The position numbers and the translations under genes are program-made. Below, piece by piece: positions 1-7,378 of a stretch of 26,652 nucleotides of DNA (its first letter is position 1; every line of letters begins with the position of its first letter). The notes under the pieces are model-generated. The model had not been told where the DNA came from and ran no database searches. It saw nothing but the letters and a program-made list of their open reading frames with translations. The DNA is taken from IMG/VR virus record IMGVR_UViG_3300010150_000130, positions 1-26,652 of that record; one strand, given 5' to 3'. The DNA is from a virus.

Positions 1-121
1 CACTGGCTTCAAGGGAAACCTTTGACGAGAGAACCCTTGAAACGGGATGTAAAAGCATGGTCATTTAAGCTAGGCTTCTTGGCAAGGAGGGCCTCAGAAG
101 CACTAGCCCCTTCCTGTGAAT
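1..121. other. Left edge, no supported gene
   Basis: No complete gene is visible. The plus strand has an open frame from base 1 to a stop near 163, but it has no start inside the window and runs into the minus-strand gene ending at 122, so it could be the tail of a gene or chance. An 8-bp inverted repeat (TTCAAGGG...CCCTTGAA, about 9-43) could form a hairpin downstream of the leftward operon. It has no T-run, so calling it a terminator is not justified. Confidence 0.3.
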
Positions 122-337
122 TTAATTGTAGCCATTCTCCCACCACTTCTTTCCGTTAACCTTTTCGGCTTCACGTACTGTTTCTTCTTGAAGCCCTGCT
201 CTTGCTATGGATATCCGCACAGCCCTCCGAACAAACTCACTCATCGTTAGTCCCATCTTGTCGGCCCACTTCCGAACATCTTCTTTCAGTTCGGGAGTGA
301 GCCTCAACAAGATGGACTTCTTAGAAGTTGAGGCCAT
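122..337 (-). CDS. Small ribbon-helix-helix (CopG/Arc-like) DNA-binding protein
   Basis: A 71-residue basic protein. Residues 8-45 fit the ribbon-helix-helix pattern: a short strand (SILLRLTPELKEDV) followed by two helices with the turn MGLTMSEFVRRAV. Proteins of this family bind DNA as dimers and usually repress transcription, so this could be a regulator of the recombination operon it ends. The start overlaps the end of the preceding gene by 17 bases and has an AGAGGAAGAGG ribosome binding site inside that gene, which indicates translational coupling. The last 25 residues are charged and of unknown role. The fold call is fairly secure; the operator and targets are unknown. Confidence 0.7.
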   Translation of the reverse strand: MASTSKKSILLRLTPELKEDVRKWADKMGLTMSEFVRRAVRISIARAGLQEETVREAEKVNGKKWWENGYN

Positions 338-611
338 CGTCCTCTTCCTCTACTTCTACAGGCTGAGCTTCTCTCGACTGTTTTATTTCTACCTTAAAGT
401 TTTTGTAAGGCATCCCAGCTTTGGATGTGTTGTTCCACATTGCCATTCGTAGCACAGGCATCGAACCAGTCTTTGCCTTTTCAACTAACGCTTTCATAAA
501 CTCCCTGGTCATCTCAAGTTCACCGACCTCTTCGGGATGTTTGTCAGTCGTGGCGTACTTGTTCTTGAATATTGCAAACTGCACTGTCGGTAGATCTGCG
601 TAATCAGGCAT
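321..611 (-). CDS. Small conserved phage protein in recombination operon
   Basis: A 96-residue protein whose family I cannot name. The start chosen (MPDYADLPTV) lies 4 bases after the stop of the annealing-protein gene and has a GAGGAGAAG ribosome binding site. An earlier ATG would lie inside that gene. The body reads as a mixed alpha/beta domain (VQFAIFKNKYA; FMKALVEKAK; PVLRMAMWNN), and the tail is acidic (EVEEEDDGLNF), as in many small ssDNA-associated phage proteins. Its position between an annealing protein and a DNA-binding protein suggests a role in DNA recombination or replication. That is inference from neighbours only. Confidence 0.6.
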   Translation of the reverse strand: MPDYADLPTVQFAIFKNKYATTDKHPEEVGELEMTREFMKALVEKAKTGSMPVLRMAMWNNTSKAGMPYKNFKVEIKQSREAQPVEVEEEDDGLNF

Positions 612-615
612 ACGG

Positions 616-1305
616 CTACTTCTCCTCTGTTGTTTCATCGTTTAATTTAAGTGCTAACTCCCCTGCTTCCTTCAACTTCTTGATCAATTCTTTTGCTTCG
701 TCCTGGTTGCCACCCTTAACGACAGTCTTAATCTCTGTCTTTGTGTCCCCAGTAGGCACCCATCCCTTGTTTACCAATTCGTTGGCAACCACCTTCAACT
801 CAGCAATATAATCTGTACCAGATTTTTTTACTGTTTTAGTCTTAGGCTTTGGCTGTTTTTTGGGTGCAGACTTCTTTGGTGCAGATGTCTCACTGCCCTG
901 CGGTAAGTCCTCTCCCGCATAAATGTAATGACCTAATCCAAAGAGGGCAAAACATTTCGTTAGGCAACGCATCTTTGCATCTGATATGGACCTCGCATCA
1001 GGGTTGGCAATCGCCTTGTGCCTGTAGTCCATGACTGGAAGCCACATGTCATGGGTCACATCATGTATTGTGACAGAACAATTCACCATGCAACTGCCAC
1101 CTGGATAGATGTTCACATCTCGCATGATACCATTCTCATCTAACTGTCCCTGCCATTTAACAGTTAACTCAGGGTAGTGAGACATCATCACTCCCCAGGC
1201 CCAGGCCCAACTCAAATAACTTAATCCTCCACGATCATCTACATGCTTGCTGACATCGACCTTGGATAACTTATCCCAGATCTGCTTGGCTGTTGGCTTA
1301 GCCAT
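616..1305 (-). CDS. DUF1071-type single-strand annealing protein (Sak3-like)
   Basis: A 229-residue protein with the hallmark blocks of the DUF1071 family: LSYLSWAWAWGVM (residues 28-40), PVMDYRHKAI (90-99), NPDARSISDAKMRCLTK (101-117) and ALFGLGHYIYAGEDLP (120-135). Members are phage single-strand annealing proteins that coat ssDNA and pair complementary strands during recombination. Residues about 140-168 are a Lys/Pro/Ser-rich linker, followed by a helical tail of about 60 residues. The adjacent nuclease gene ends one base upstream, so the two form a classical exonuclease plus annealing pair. Family membership comes from recognised motifs, not from a search. Confidence 0.82.
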   Translation of the reverse strand: MAKPTAKQIWDKLSKVDVSKHVDDRGGLSYLSWAWAWGVMMSHYPELTVKWQGQLDENGIMRDVNIYPGGSCMVNCSVTIHDVTHDMWLPVMDYRHKAIANPDARSISDAKMRCLTKCFALFGLGHYIYAGEDLPQGSETSAPKKSAPKKQPKPKTKTVKKSGTDYIAELKVVANELVNKGWVPTGDTKTEIKTVVKGGNQDEAKELIKKLKEAGELALKLNDETTEEK

Positions 1306-2118
1306 CTAATCCCCCCCATTAAATTGTTTACAAAACTCTGATACATCACACCACGACTCGCACCTTATGTAACGAGCATCTCCATCGACTACAGAAAAAG
1401 TTCCTGACTTCTGAGCGTTGATGTACCTCTGTGCATCGGCAAGCGTGTCGAAACTCTTGGGCCGTCCTTTCCCCCCAACGACACTATAAGCTCCCCTAGC
1501 CCATCTCTCTTCATTGGTACAAGGAGTCGTGGCTTCCATCGTGTGCAACTTAACCCTGTGGTTTATGTATCTCTCTACTCTTTCTGCAGACCACAGGGGA
1601 ACAGGTATCGAAACAATCATAGATGCTGGGTAATCATTTTTCCCTGCCCGTGATTTCATCCAGTCCCGACACACCGCTACGATAGTCAGGCTCTTGGGTT
1701 CGGTACCACTCTGGCGTAGAAGCCAGCCGTACATATTTAGCTGTGCTTCCCAGTCTCCCTTCAACGCCTTTTGTACAGTGAAGACTGATGTAACCTTGTA
1801 GTCTGTGATGTTACCATCTACCTCTAAGTCGATTGCACCCGACACAGTGATGCCACCACATTCTGCAAAGAGCCTCTGCTCTATGTTACCTTCCCCATAC
1901 TTCTCTAGCATATTGTGTACGCTAGTACCTAACAGCATCCAGACACGATCTCTCACATCAAAAGAAAGTTTGTCCTCATGCTCTTCCTTTAGCCTGACGA
2001 TTTGCGGTGGTTGTATCAGGCCAGTAACACTGAAGTCAGCATCTCCCTTGCTGTACGAATCATCCGTTACTGCCCTCACAAATGTGTCAGGTGCGCCAAA
2101 CTCATTGGTTACTGTCAT
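1306..2118 (-). CDS. PD-(D/E)XK exonuclease, RecB/Cas4-like
   Basis: A 270-residue nuclease. In order it shows GTSVHNMLE with His68, GAIDLEV with Asp97, DYK with Asp106 and Lys108, and QLNMY with Gln126 and Tyr130, which is the RecB-type PD-(D/E)XK core. Cys200 (in PCTNEERW) and the C-terminal Cys253, Cys257 and Cys263 resemble the cysteine set that holds an Fe-S cluster or zinc in Cas4/AddB relatives. It probably resects DNA ends to give ssDNA for the annealing protein encoded next. The start overlaps the upstream stop as ATGA, indicating coupling. Metal-cluster binding is inferred. Confidence 0.78.
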   Translation of the reverse strand: MTVTNEFGAPDTFVRAVTDDSYSKGDADFSVTGLIQPPQIVRLKEEHEDKLSFDVRDRVWMLLGTSVHNMLEKYGEGNIEQRLFAECGGITVSGAIDLEVDGNITDYKVTSVFTVQKALKGDWEAQLNMYGWLLRQSGTEPKSLTIVAVCRDWMKSRAGKNDYPASMIVSIPVPLWSAERVERYINHRVKLHTMEATTPCTNEERWARGAYSVVGGKGRPKSFDTLADAQRYINAQKSGTFSVVDGDARYIRCESWCDVSEFCKQFNGGD

Positions 2119-2351
2119 TCAGTCCTCCATACACCAAAGGTGTGGTTGTCTACCCTGCGACATGCGAATTGTTTGTCCCACTTTTTTCCGTATCGTGAAC
2201 ACGCAGATCTCAGTCTGCTCTCCATCTTGCCCCCATCGTCAGGAACAATAAATGATTCCCCAATATTTAATTTTTCAAAGGGAAGTTGCATCATTCTTGC
2301 ACTCTGCTTTTGAGGTAATGGAACGCCACTCCTAATCTCTACATCTGTCAT
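2115..2351 (-). CDS. Small paralogous protein, LPFxxI/L...WR family (copy 2)
   Basis: A 78-residue protein of unknown function. It shares a layout with the gene immediately upstream: LPFEKLNIGESF in the middle, a Lys/Arg-rich helix (RSACSRYGKKW), and an end reading FACRRVDNHTFGVWRTE, against LPFDEI, HVWRRGKDLGKKY and GIGIWRVE in the neighbour. The pair look like tandem duplicates that have diverged. Overlaps of ATGA type on both sides place it firmly in the recombination operon. The compact basic strand-helix-strand pattern would suit nucleic-acid binding, but that is a guess. Confidence 0.65.
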   Translation of the reverse strand: MTDVEIRSGVPLPQKQSARMMQLPFEKLNIGESFIVPDDGGKMESRLRSACSRYGKKWDKQFACRRVDNHTFGVWRTE

Positions 2352-2623
2352 TCAACCCTCCATATTCCGATGCCATAGTCTGTGACTCTAACACTGTACT
2401 TCTTTCCTAAATCTTTCCCTCTACGCCAGACATGACTGCGAATGGCGTTGACCTGTGCGTCTACTTCTTCGGGTGACAGTGGTATCCCTATTACTGTACC
2501 TGTTTTGATCTCATCAAATGGCAGGTCTGCCCACACACGTGGTCTCCCTCCCTTGCTCTCAGGCAGTGGCACGTTCTCGCTAGTCCAGTACCTCTTATCG
2601 TCCTTGAGGTGTCTCTTCGTCAT
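2348..2623 (-). CDS. Small paralogous protein, LPFxxI...WR family (copy 1)
   Basis: A 91-residue protein, first gene of the leftward recombination operon. The start is the ATG of MTKRHLKDD, with GGGAGGT about 11 bases upstream. The core (LPFDEIKTGTVIGIPLSP, then VNAIRSHVWRRGKDLGKKY, then GIGIWRVE) matches the next gene block by block, so the two are paralogues. The N-terminal 25 residues are extra and include GGRPRVW. It faces the rightward resolvase gene across an 88-base divergent gap. Function unknown. Confidence 0.65.
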   Translation of the reverse strand: MTKRHLKDDKRYWTSENVPLPESKGGRPRVWADLPFDEIKTGTVIGIPLSPEEVDAQVNAIRSHVWRRGKDLGKKYSVRVTDYGIGIWRVE

Positions 2624-2711
2624 GTTCAAATGTACCTCCCGTTATTGCGAAAAAGACCTTGGTTAGTTATCCTAAGTGTCCCAAGTGACAACAACGATAA
2701 CCGAATGCAAC
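2624..2711. promoter_or_regulatory. Divergent intergenic region between recombination and replication genes
   Basis: These 88 bases separate the leftward recombination operon from the rightward resolvase and primase genes, so they should hold promoters in both directions. I see no convincing -35/-10 pair. A GTG at 2676 opens the resolvase frame early, but the part before 2712 has no clear ribosome binding site. The call rests on gene orientation only. Confidence 0.35.
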
Positions 2712-3131
2712 ATGAAACGCAAGTACATTAACAGAGATCCGTGTGTAGTAATGATAGAGGGGGAGCCAGCCTCGAAAGCAAACTCTAGGAGGTTGGTCTA
2801 TATCAAGGGACGAGCAGTGTTTATCAAGAGTAAGAAGGCATTGTCCTACAAGAAAGCATTTGAATTACAATGCCCTACTCGCAAAGATCTGTACAAGAAA
2901 GGACAGGATTTAGTGGTGGCAATGAAGATTTTTTATAAGACACGCAGACCAGACTTAGATGAGTCATTGATCTTGGATTTACTAGAGGGTCTTGTGTACG
3001 AAAATGATCGACAGGTAAAGATGAAATATATAGAGTGGGGCCTCGACAAAGAAAGGCCAAGGACGCACATAGTAATATCTACTATAGATAATAAAGAGAA
3101 AGTTATAGAAACTTTATTAGATAATATATAG
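2712..3131 (+). CDS. rusA: RusA-like Holliday junction resolvase
   Basis: A 139-residue protein (from ATG 2712) with the RusA pattern: an early GEPASKANSRR block, then RRPDLDE (Asp81, Asp83) and YENDRQVKMK (Asp99). These correspond to the catalytic acidic triad of RusA, in which Asp residues coordinate magnesium for paired nicking of four-way junctions. The length matches the usual 120-140 residues. In phages this enzyme resolves recombination intermediates and branched DNA before packaging. It sits 23 bases before the primase-helicase gene in the same operon. A GTG start at 2676 is possible; neither start has a strong ribosome binding site. Confidence 0.78.
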   Translation: MKRKYINRDPCVVMIEGEPASKANSRRLVYIKGRAVFIKSKKALSYKKAFELQCPTRKDLYKKGQDLVVAMKIFYKTRRPDLDESLILDLLEGLVYENDRQVKMKYIEWGLDKERPRTHIVISTIDNKEKVIETLLDNI

Positions 3132-3154
3132 TTAGATAAGGGAGAGTATAGGTA

Positions 3155-4921
3155 ATGTCTACTGAGATATTGCAGATAGCTAATAATCTAGGGATTGGAC
3201 AACACAAGATTGCTTGTCCAGAATGTCAGGACAGTAGGACTAAGCACAAGAGGGACAGACCTCTGTCTGTGCGAGTCGATGGCAAGGGTGTTCAGTATCG
3301 CTGTCATCACTGTGATGCAGAAGGCGGTTGGATAAATCAAGCAGAGCGAACAAACACATGGGGAAATTTTCCCCCGAAAGCAAGGGAGCAAGAGGTGAGA
3401 ACCATCAAGCCAATAGTTATCAGAGAGAACGAGACAAACCAGAAGGCGTTGGACTATCTTAAGTCTAGAAGTATTGCCGACGAGATCATCGACAAGCACA
3501 CCATACTTTCCACGTACCGATTCAACGGCAAGACAGTCCCTGCTGTTGGCTTTCCGTACAGAGATGGGAAGGATGTAACTGCTGTAAAGTGGAGAAGTGC
3601 TGACAAGCAGAAAAACTTTTCACAAGAGAACGTGTGCGAAGACTTCTTTAACCTGGACTCATATGTTGATGGCAACGATATCTTAATCTGCGAGGGAGAG
3701 TTAGATGCGTTGGCATGGATGTCATGTGACCTACCAGAAAACCTTACTGTACTTTCGATTCCCAATGGCGCTCCTGCTGGTGTGAAAGATGGAAAGATTG
3801 ATCCGAAGGATGACAATAAGTTTCGGTATATCTGGCGAGCAGAACGGCAACTAAAGCTATGTTCAAAAATAATTTTAAATACAGACGACGATGCACCAGG
3901 CAAGGCTTTGGAAAAAGAAATCATTCGGAGAGTGGGAAGCAGTAAGACTTGGCTTGTTTCTTTGGATGAATACAAAGATGCATCGGAAGCATTGGAGGCG
4001 GAAGGACAGCGTTACCTTGAGAATCAGTTGGACAAAGCCAAGGTTCTTCCAATCATCGGAGTCAACACAGTCGATGATATCTTTGATTCAGTGGTAGACC
4101 TTTATGAACAGGGACAAATCAAGGGTGCATCTACTGGGCTAACTGCTTTAGATGAATACATGCAAGTACCCCTTGGTATGCTAACGATTGTTACAGGCTT
4201 CCCTGCCTCTGGCAAATCGGATTTAGTTGATCAGCTATGCGTGAACCTAGCACGAAGCAACAACTGGAAGACTGTCTTCTGTAGCTTTGAGAAGCCAGCA
4301 GATTATCACTATGCACAGTTGAGTCAGAAGATAATAGATCGTCCATTCTTTATTGAGAATGAAGCGAGTCGTATGTCCCCAGAAGAGGTAGAGTTTAGTA
4401 GGGAAGTGATGAAAGAAAACTTTGTGTTCATGGACAACAGAAGTGGGGGAGCGTCAGACATAGACAGCATACTTAGGAAGGCATCCGAATGTGTACTCAG
4501 ATATGGAAGTAGGATACTAGTGATTGATCCTTACAACTACATTGATATGGGTGGGGGAAGAGAGACTGATGCCATTAGTCAGATGCTGACAAAGATACAG
4601 CAGTGGGCAAAGAACCACGACGCTCATGTATTTTTTGTGGCTCACCCTGCTAAGCTCAGCAATGAACGTAGGTCAGGGAAGAAGGTAGTCGTAACAGGAT
4701 TAGATATCTCAGGTTCACATACCTGGTTCTCCAAAGCCGACATCGGACTTACAGTATGGAGACATCCAAAAGATGAGGAGCCACCCGAAGCTCATGTATG
4801 GAAGGCAAGGTGGAACTGGGTAGGCAAGAATGGATCATGCCCCCTCCACTATGATAAGTTCAGTGGTAGGTGGCAGAACTACGGCCCTGCATTTGATGAC
4901 TACGACTGGGACTTTGAATAA
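3155..4921 (+). CDS. Bifunctional DNA primase-helicase (T7 gp4/Twinkle-like)
   Basis: A 588-residue protein. Cys21, Cys24, Cys50 and Cys53 form an N-terminal zinc ribbon. A TOPRIM primase core follows, with Glu180 in ILICEGELDAL and Asp244-246 in LNTDDDAPGK. The C-terminal RecA/DnaB-type helicase has Walker A GFPASGKS (348-355), Walker B ILVIDPYNYID (Asp458) and FFVAHPAK (491-499). Such proteins form a hexamer that unwinds the fork and primes lagging-strand synthesis. The start has GGAGAG about 9 bases upstream. The 3' end overlaps the convergent HD-protein gene by 22 bases. A GGGGAAATTTTCCCCC palindrome lies in frame at 3360-3375, encoding the linker WGNFPPKA between zinc ribbon and TOPRIM. 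Confidence 0.9.
   Translation: MSTEILQIANNLGIGQHKIACPECQDSRTKHKRDRPLSVRVDGKGVQYRCHHCDAEGGWINQAERTNTWGNFPPKAREQEVRTIKPIVIRENETNQKALDYLKSRSIADEIIDKHTILSTYRFNGKTVPAVGFPYRDGKDVTAVKWRSADKQKNFSQENVCEDFFNLDSYVDGNDILICEGELDALAWMSCDLPENLTVLSIPNGAPAGVKDGKIDPKDDNKFRYIWRAERQLKLCSKIILNTDDDAPGKALEKEIIRRVGSSKTWLVSLDEYKDASEALEAEGQRYLENQLDKAKVLPIIGVNTVDDIFDSVVDLYEQGQIKGASTGLTALDEYMQVPLGMLTIVTGFPASGKSDLVDQLCVNLARSNNWKTVFCSFEKPADYHYAQLSQKIIDRPFFIENEASRMSPEEVEFSREVMKENFVFMDNRSGGASDIDSILRKASECVLRYGSRILVIDPYNYIDMGGGRETDAISQMLTKIQQWAKNHDAHVFFVAHPAKLSNERRSGKKVVVTGLDISGSHTWFSKADIGLTVWRHPKDEEPPEAHVWKARWNWVGKNGSCPLHYDKFSGRWQNYGPAFDDYDWDFE
3360..3375. repeat. G4A3T4C5 palindrome, copy 1 (inside primase gene)
   Basis: GGGGAAATTTTCCCCC, a near-perfect palindrome, codes for part of the linker between zinc ribbon and TOPRIM. 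It is far from the other copies, which cluster at 13.0-16.8 kb. Confidence 0.6.
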
Positions 4922-5754
4922 TGAGCATGGTATCCATCGCTTAATATCTCTGTTGCTTTTCTGTATTTTTTGCGAAGCCTTTCAAGCTCTTTGCGTAGTA
5001 CTTTTTTCCCTGGCTTGTCCCGTATTGAGGACATTGAATGAAAGTTACGCTTTGAGTTAACCATTACGTCTGCGAATTTCACGAACAAGGCTACTGGATT
5101 TTCTATAACCCTTGGTAGGTAGGTCTTAAAATAATTTTCGTTTGGTTTTTTACTTATAGCAATCATGGCATCGTAGACATAAGGGCCAAATGTTTCTTTG
5201 ATCTCGTTGCGTATTCGCTTGCGAAACTTCTTGGGCTTGGCATCTTCTATTGTGTCGTGGAGTATTGCTACTAAGTGTTCTAAGCGTCCACCCCCCATCA
5301 GTATGGTACGAAGACGAACTGCTGAAACGTGATCCATGTAGGGCATATCAATTTTATCTAATTGATTTCCATGTACCTTAAGAGCAATCTCTTCTGCCCG
5401 CTTGACCTCTTCAGCTAACTTCGTTTGCCAACCAGGGAAAGTTTGGTTAGCTCGGTCTTCCATCTGGCTTCTGTGACGCAACCAACCCACCATAAATTTT
5501 CTGTGTTCAGTCATTGCATCTTCTATGGTAGGGTGAAGGTTAAATTGCCACAGATCCTTCTCTGTTATTATAGGTAGGTCTGGAGTTTCCAGATATCGAA
5601 TACCTATTATTGGGTGTACTCTGTACCCAACATCCCATCCATTGTCACGCATCGAAACAGCAAGATCGCCATCCTCTACCACTTGTACATCATGGTTTGT
5701 AAGAGCTAACTCCTCTCTCCACCAGGGCGCACCCATGTAAATGTCAGTCTTCAT
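4900..5754 (-). CDS. HD-domain protein, SpoT/MESH1-like hydrolase
   Basis: A 284-residue protein whose residues about 138-240 carry the metal-binding HD signature of RelA/SpoT-type hydrolases: MDHVSAV (His142), AILHDTIEDA (His166, Asp167, Glu170, Asp171) and VKFADVMVNSKRN (Lys226, Asp229, Asn233). In SpoT and MESH1 this site removes pyrophosphate from (p)ppGpp, or phosphate from NADPH in MESH1. Residues 1-130 form a separate N-terminal region I do not recognise. No synthetase domain is present, so a hydrolase-only enzyme is expected, perhaps blunting a host starvation signal. The substrate is inferred. The start has GAGGAGGTG upstream and an ATGA overlap with the preceding gene. Confidence 0.72.
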   Translation of the reverse strand: MKTDIYMGAPWWREELALTNHDVQVVEDGDLAVSMRDNGWDVGYRVHPIIGIRYLETPDLPIITEKDLWQFNLHPTIEDAMTEHRKFMVGWLRHRSQMEDRANQTFPGWQTKLAEEVKRAEEIALKVHGNQLDKIDMPYMDHVSAVRLRTILMGGGRLEHLVAILHDTIEDAKPKKFRKRIRNEIKETFGPYVYDAMIAISKKPNENYFKTYLPRVIENPVALFVKFADVMVNSKRNFHSMSSIRDKPGKKVLRKELERLRKKYRKATEILSDGYHAHYSKSQS

Positions 5755-5933
5755 GATGCCACCTCCTCCTCAAACCTACGTTTAACTTCTCTTTTCACTC
5801 GTTCCTCTGTCCAGTCGGGGTTATCATCCTCGACTTGTTCCTTGAGTCTTTCCATTACTGCGTCGTTGTCATAATCGTCACGTGGATTGTGTGCCATTCT
5901 CCAATCGTGATATCCAGTTCCTCTGAAGCTCAT
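5751..5933 (-). CDS. Small charged hypothetical protein
   Basis: A 60-residue protein (MSFRGTGYHDWRMAH...). The ATG at 5933 has GAGGAAAAAAC just upstream; a TTG at 5999 would extend into the AT-rich leader and is unlikely. The N-terminal third is rich in aromatic and His residues, and the rest is a highly charged helix (ERLKEQVEDD; ERVKREVKRRFEEEV). It ends by ATGA overlap with the HD-protein gene, suggesting coupled expression. Function unknown. Confidence 0.6.
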   Translation of the reverse strand: MSFRGTGYHDWRMAHNPRDDYDNDAVMERLKEQVEDDNPDWTEERVKREVKRRFEEEVAS

Positions 5934-5991
5934 GTTTTTTTCCTCTGATAATGGCTTACTTAAGCCAGGGGTTAATAGTTCGGATAAAATT

Positions 5992-6010
5992 TTGTTCAAA
6001 AATTATTTTT
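5992..6010 (-). promoter_or_regulatory. AT-rich conserved leader element, copy A
   Basis: Leftward reading AAAAATAATTTTTGAACAAA, immediately after the stop of the 6009-6359 gene and 59 bases before the ATG at 5933. It matches the other copies over AATAATTTTTGAACA but lacks the CTTTTTACG tail. It may be a promoter, operator or translation-enhancing leader. Confidence 0.5.
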
Positions 6011-6359
6011 AAGCAGGAGACGAGCCGTCGTCTTCTTCGTCGTACTCTATTTCAAAGGGCCGACCATCCGCTGGTTCCTTGTGTTGTTCCTCCAACATGC
6101 TAATAAAAATGGGGGTATGATCACCTACCCACGCACCTAACATATTGTAATTAAAGTATTCACACGCCTCTGTATAACTCATCCCATCCCTTTCGTGTAG
6201 TCTCGCAATCACCTTATCCATATCATAAGCAATCACTTGATCACCATTAAAGGTTGTTGCGACACCTACGATACAATCGTTGAACCCGTTCATTGTTACT
6301 AACGATTCTGCACCTTCAACAACTCTGTTTGCATACGTCTGTAAGTTCTTGCAACTCAT
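6009..6359 (-). CDS. Hypothetical protein, acidic tail
   Basis: A 116-residue protein. The block DQVIAYDMDKVIARLHERDG followed by MSYTEACEYFNYNMLG and AWVGDHTPIFI reads like a compact domain seen in many phage small proteins, but I cannot attach a name or function. The C-terminus is strongly acidic (EIEYDEEDDGSSPA), and no membrane segment or zinc motif is present. It overlaps the upstream gene as ATGA and is followed by the AT-rich element. Confidence 0.6.
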   Translation of the reverse strand: MSCKNLQTYANRVVEGAESLVTMNGFNDCIVGVATTFNGDQVIAYDMDKVIARLHERDGMSYTEACEYFNYNMLGAWVGDHTPIFISMLEEQHKEPADGRPFEIEYDEEDDGSSPA

Positions 6360-6925
6360 TGTGGTCTCCTAGTAGTAACGCCCTGCTGTGTGTAACCTTG
6401 CATGAGCTTGTTGTAATCAAACTGCTTTCCTATCGCTTCTCGTATGCTGATTTGTTCGGGTTCAAATCCTAGCACCCCACCTTCTGGATGTCGGTAGTAG
6501 CACACTGCACTGACAGTCGTGTGTCCACTTGCAAAGTCTCGACCTAGCCTTGTCAATCGCCACATCCCAGAAGATCGTTTGGTCCCATCGGTATTCGACA
6601 TCCTCTCTATGAGACCCCAGTATCTTAGCTTGGCGTAATCACCACCTCCATTGATTGCTCCACTGCTTGGGATGTGATGATACTTATTCTCCGCAGATTT
6701 GTACGCCATCCAACACAAGACTCTAGCGTAACTGCCTAGCTTGTATGCATAAACCTTGCTCCGACCACCGCAATGTCCACACGTAGAGATAGGTTCTTTC
6801 GACAACGCCCTCAAATTCTCTACATCAGGCACCGCACCATTGGTATCTTCAACTGTCTCTTCGTCAAAGTCGAATGTGGTTTGAGAAAAGTCATAAGGTA
6901 TTTGTTGTGTGCTATCGTGATTCAT
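6356..6925 (-). CDS. Hypothetical protein with CxxC pair and winged-helix-like region
   Basis: A 189-residue protein starting at the ATG of MNHDSTQQ. TCGHCGG near residue 60 gives one CxxC pair. Residues about 75-140 (RVLCWMAYKSAEN, DYAKLRYWGLIERM, SGMWRLTRLGRDFASG) resemble a winged-helix unit with a beta-wing, which would suit DNA or RNA binding. It lies directly downstream of a full copy of the AT-rich leader element, so it probably starts a transcription or translation unit ending with the HD protein. Function is not known. Confidence 0.6.
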   Translation of the reverse strand: MNHDSTQQIPYDFSQTTFDFDEETVEDTNGAVPDVENLRALSKEPISTCGHCGGRSKVYAYKLGSYARVLCWMAYKSAENKYHHIPSSGAINGGGDYAKLRYWGLIERMSNTDGTKRSSGMWRLTRLGRDFASGHTTVSAVCYYRHPEGGVLGFEPEQISIREAIGKQFDYNKLMQGYTQQGVTTRRPQ

Positions 6926-6940
6926 CGTCTGTAATTTCCC

Positions 6941-6972
6941 CCGTAAAAAGTTTATGTTCAAAAATTATTTTT
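6941..6972 (-). promoter_or_regulatory. AT-rich conserved leader element, copy B
   Basis: Leftward reading AAAAATAATTTTTGAACATA then AACTTTTTACGG. It ends 15 bases before the ATG at 6925 and is nearly identical to copies C and D over 30 bases. Confidence 0.55.
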
Positions 6973-7008
6973 AAGCAGGTAACGCTGAGTGGGTGGGTGA
7001 GCAAGTAA

Positions 7009-7206
7009 CTAGTAGATACATCTAGATACTTGACCAGCTATACTAGTTACGCTAGTTTCTGAATCAATGCTTATGAGATCGTCCTCTCTCAAGGCATAAC
7101 AAAGCAAAATATATTTCTTACTCTCCTCCGTGAATGAGTAGAAACTCTGCTTACCCTTCGGCCCCCTCTCAGGCTGAAGGGTTTTGTTATTCAGTCTGGC
7201 TTTCAT
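7009..7206 (-). CDS. Small hypothetical protein
   Basis: A 65-residue protein beginning MKARLNNKTLQ, with AGAGGCGAAG just before the ATG. An upstream ATG at 7233 lies deeper in the preceding gene and has no ribosome binding site. It has a basic N-terminus, a central SFTEESKKYILLCYAL helix and a Ser/Thr-rich end. It overlaps the zinc-ribbon gene by 20 bases. Function unknown. Confidence 0.5.
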   Translation of the reverse strand: MKARLNNKTLQPERGPKGKQSFYSFTEESKKYILLCYALREDDLISIDSETSVTSIAGQVSRCIY

Positions 7207-7378
7207 CTTCGCCTCTAGACCCACCAAATACATTTGCCAACCTCTTCGGTATTACCACAGTATCATTGCACGTACCACAGCACTGCCCAACCTTTACTGG
7301 TAGTGCGTTGTTTCCAAATCCTAGAATATCGTAGCCACATATTACACACTTCATTTTTTGCCCGTGTTCATCAATCAT
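7187..7378 (-). CDS. Small zinc-ribbon protein
   Basis: A 63-residue protein with two Cys pairs, MKCVICGYDI and GQCCGTCND, framing GFGNNALPVKV. This is a rubredoxin-like or zinc-ribbon arrangement common in phage and plasmid small proteins (CxxC, about 20 residues, CxxC, then PKRLANV). Zinc binding is likely from the Cys spacing; the partner is unknown. AGGAGAGG precedes the ATG at 7378, and the start overlaps the end of a very small basic ORF upstream. Confidence 0.65.
   Translation of the reverse strand: MIDEHGQKMKCVICGYDILGFGNNALPVKVGQCCGTCNDTVVIPKRLANVFGGSRGEDESQTE

Noticed and set aside
5934-5999. Upstream TTG-initiated extensions of several leftward genes
   Set aside because: The TTG belongs to the AT-rich leader element (TTGAAC); good ribosome binding sites and ATG codons lie further in.
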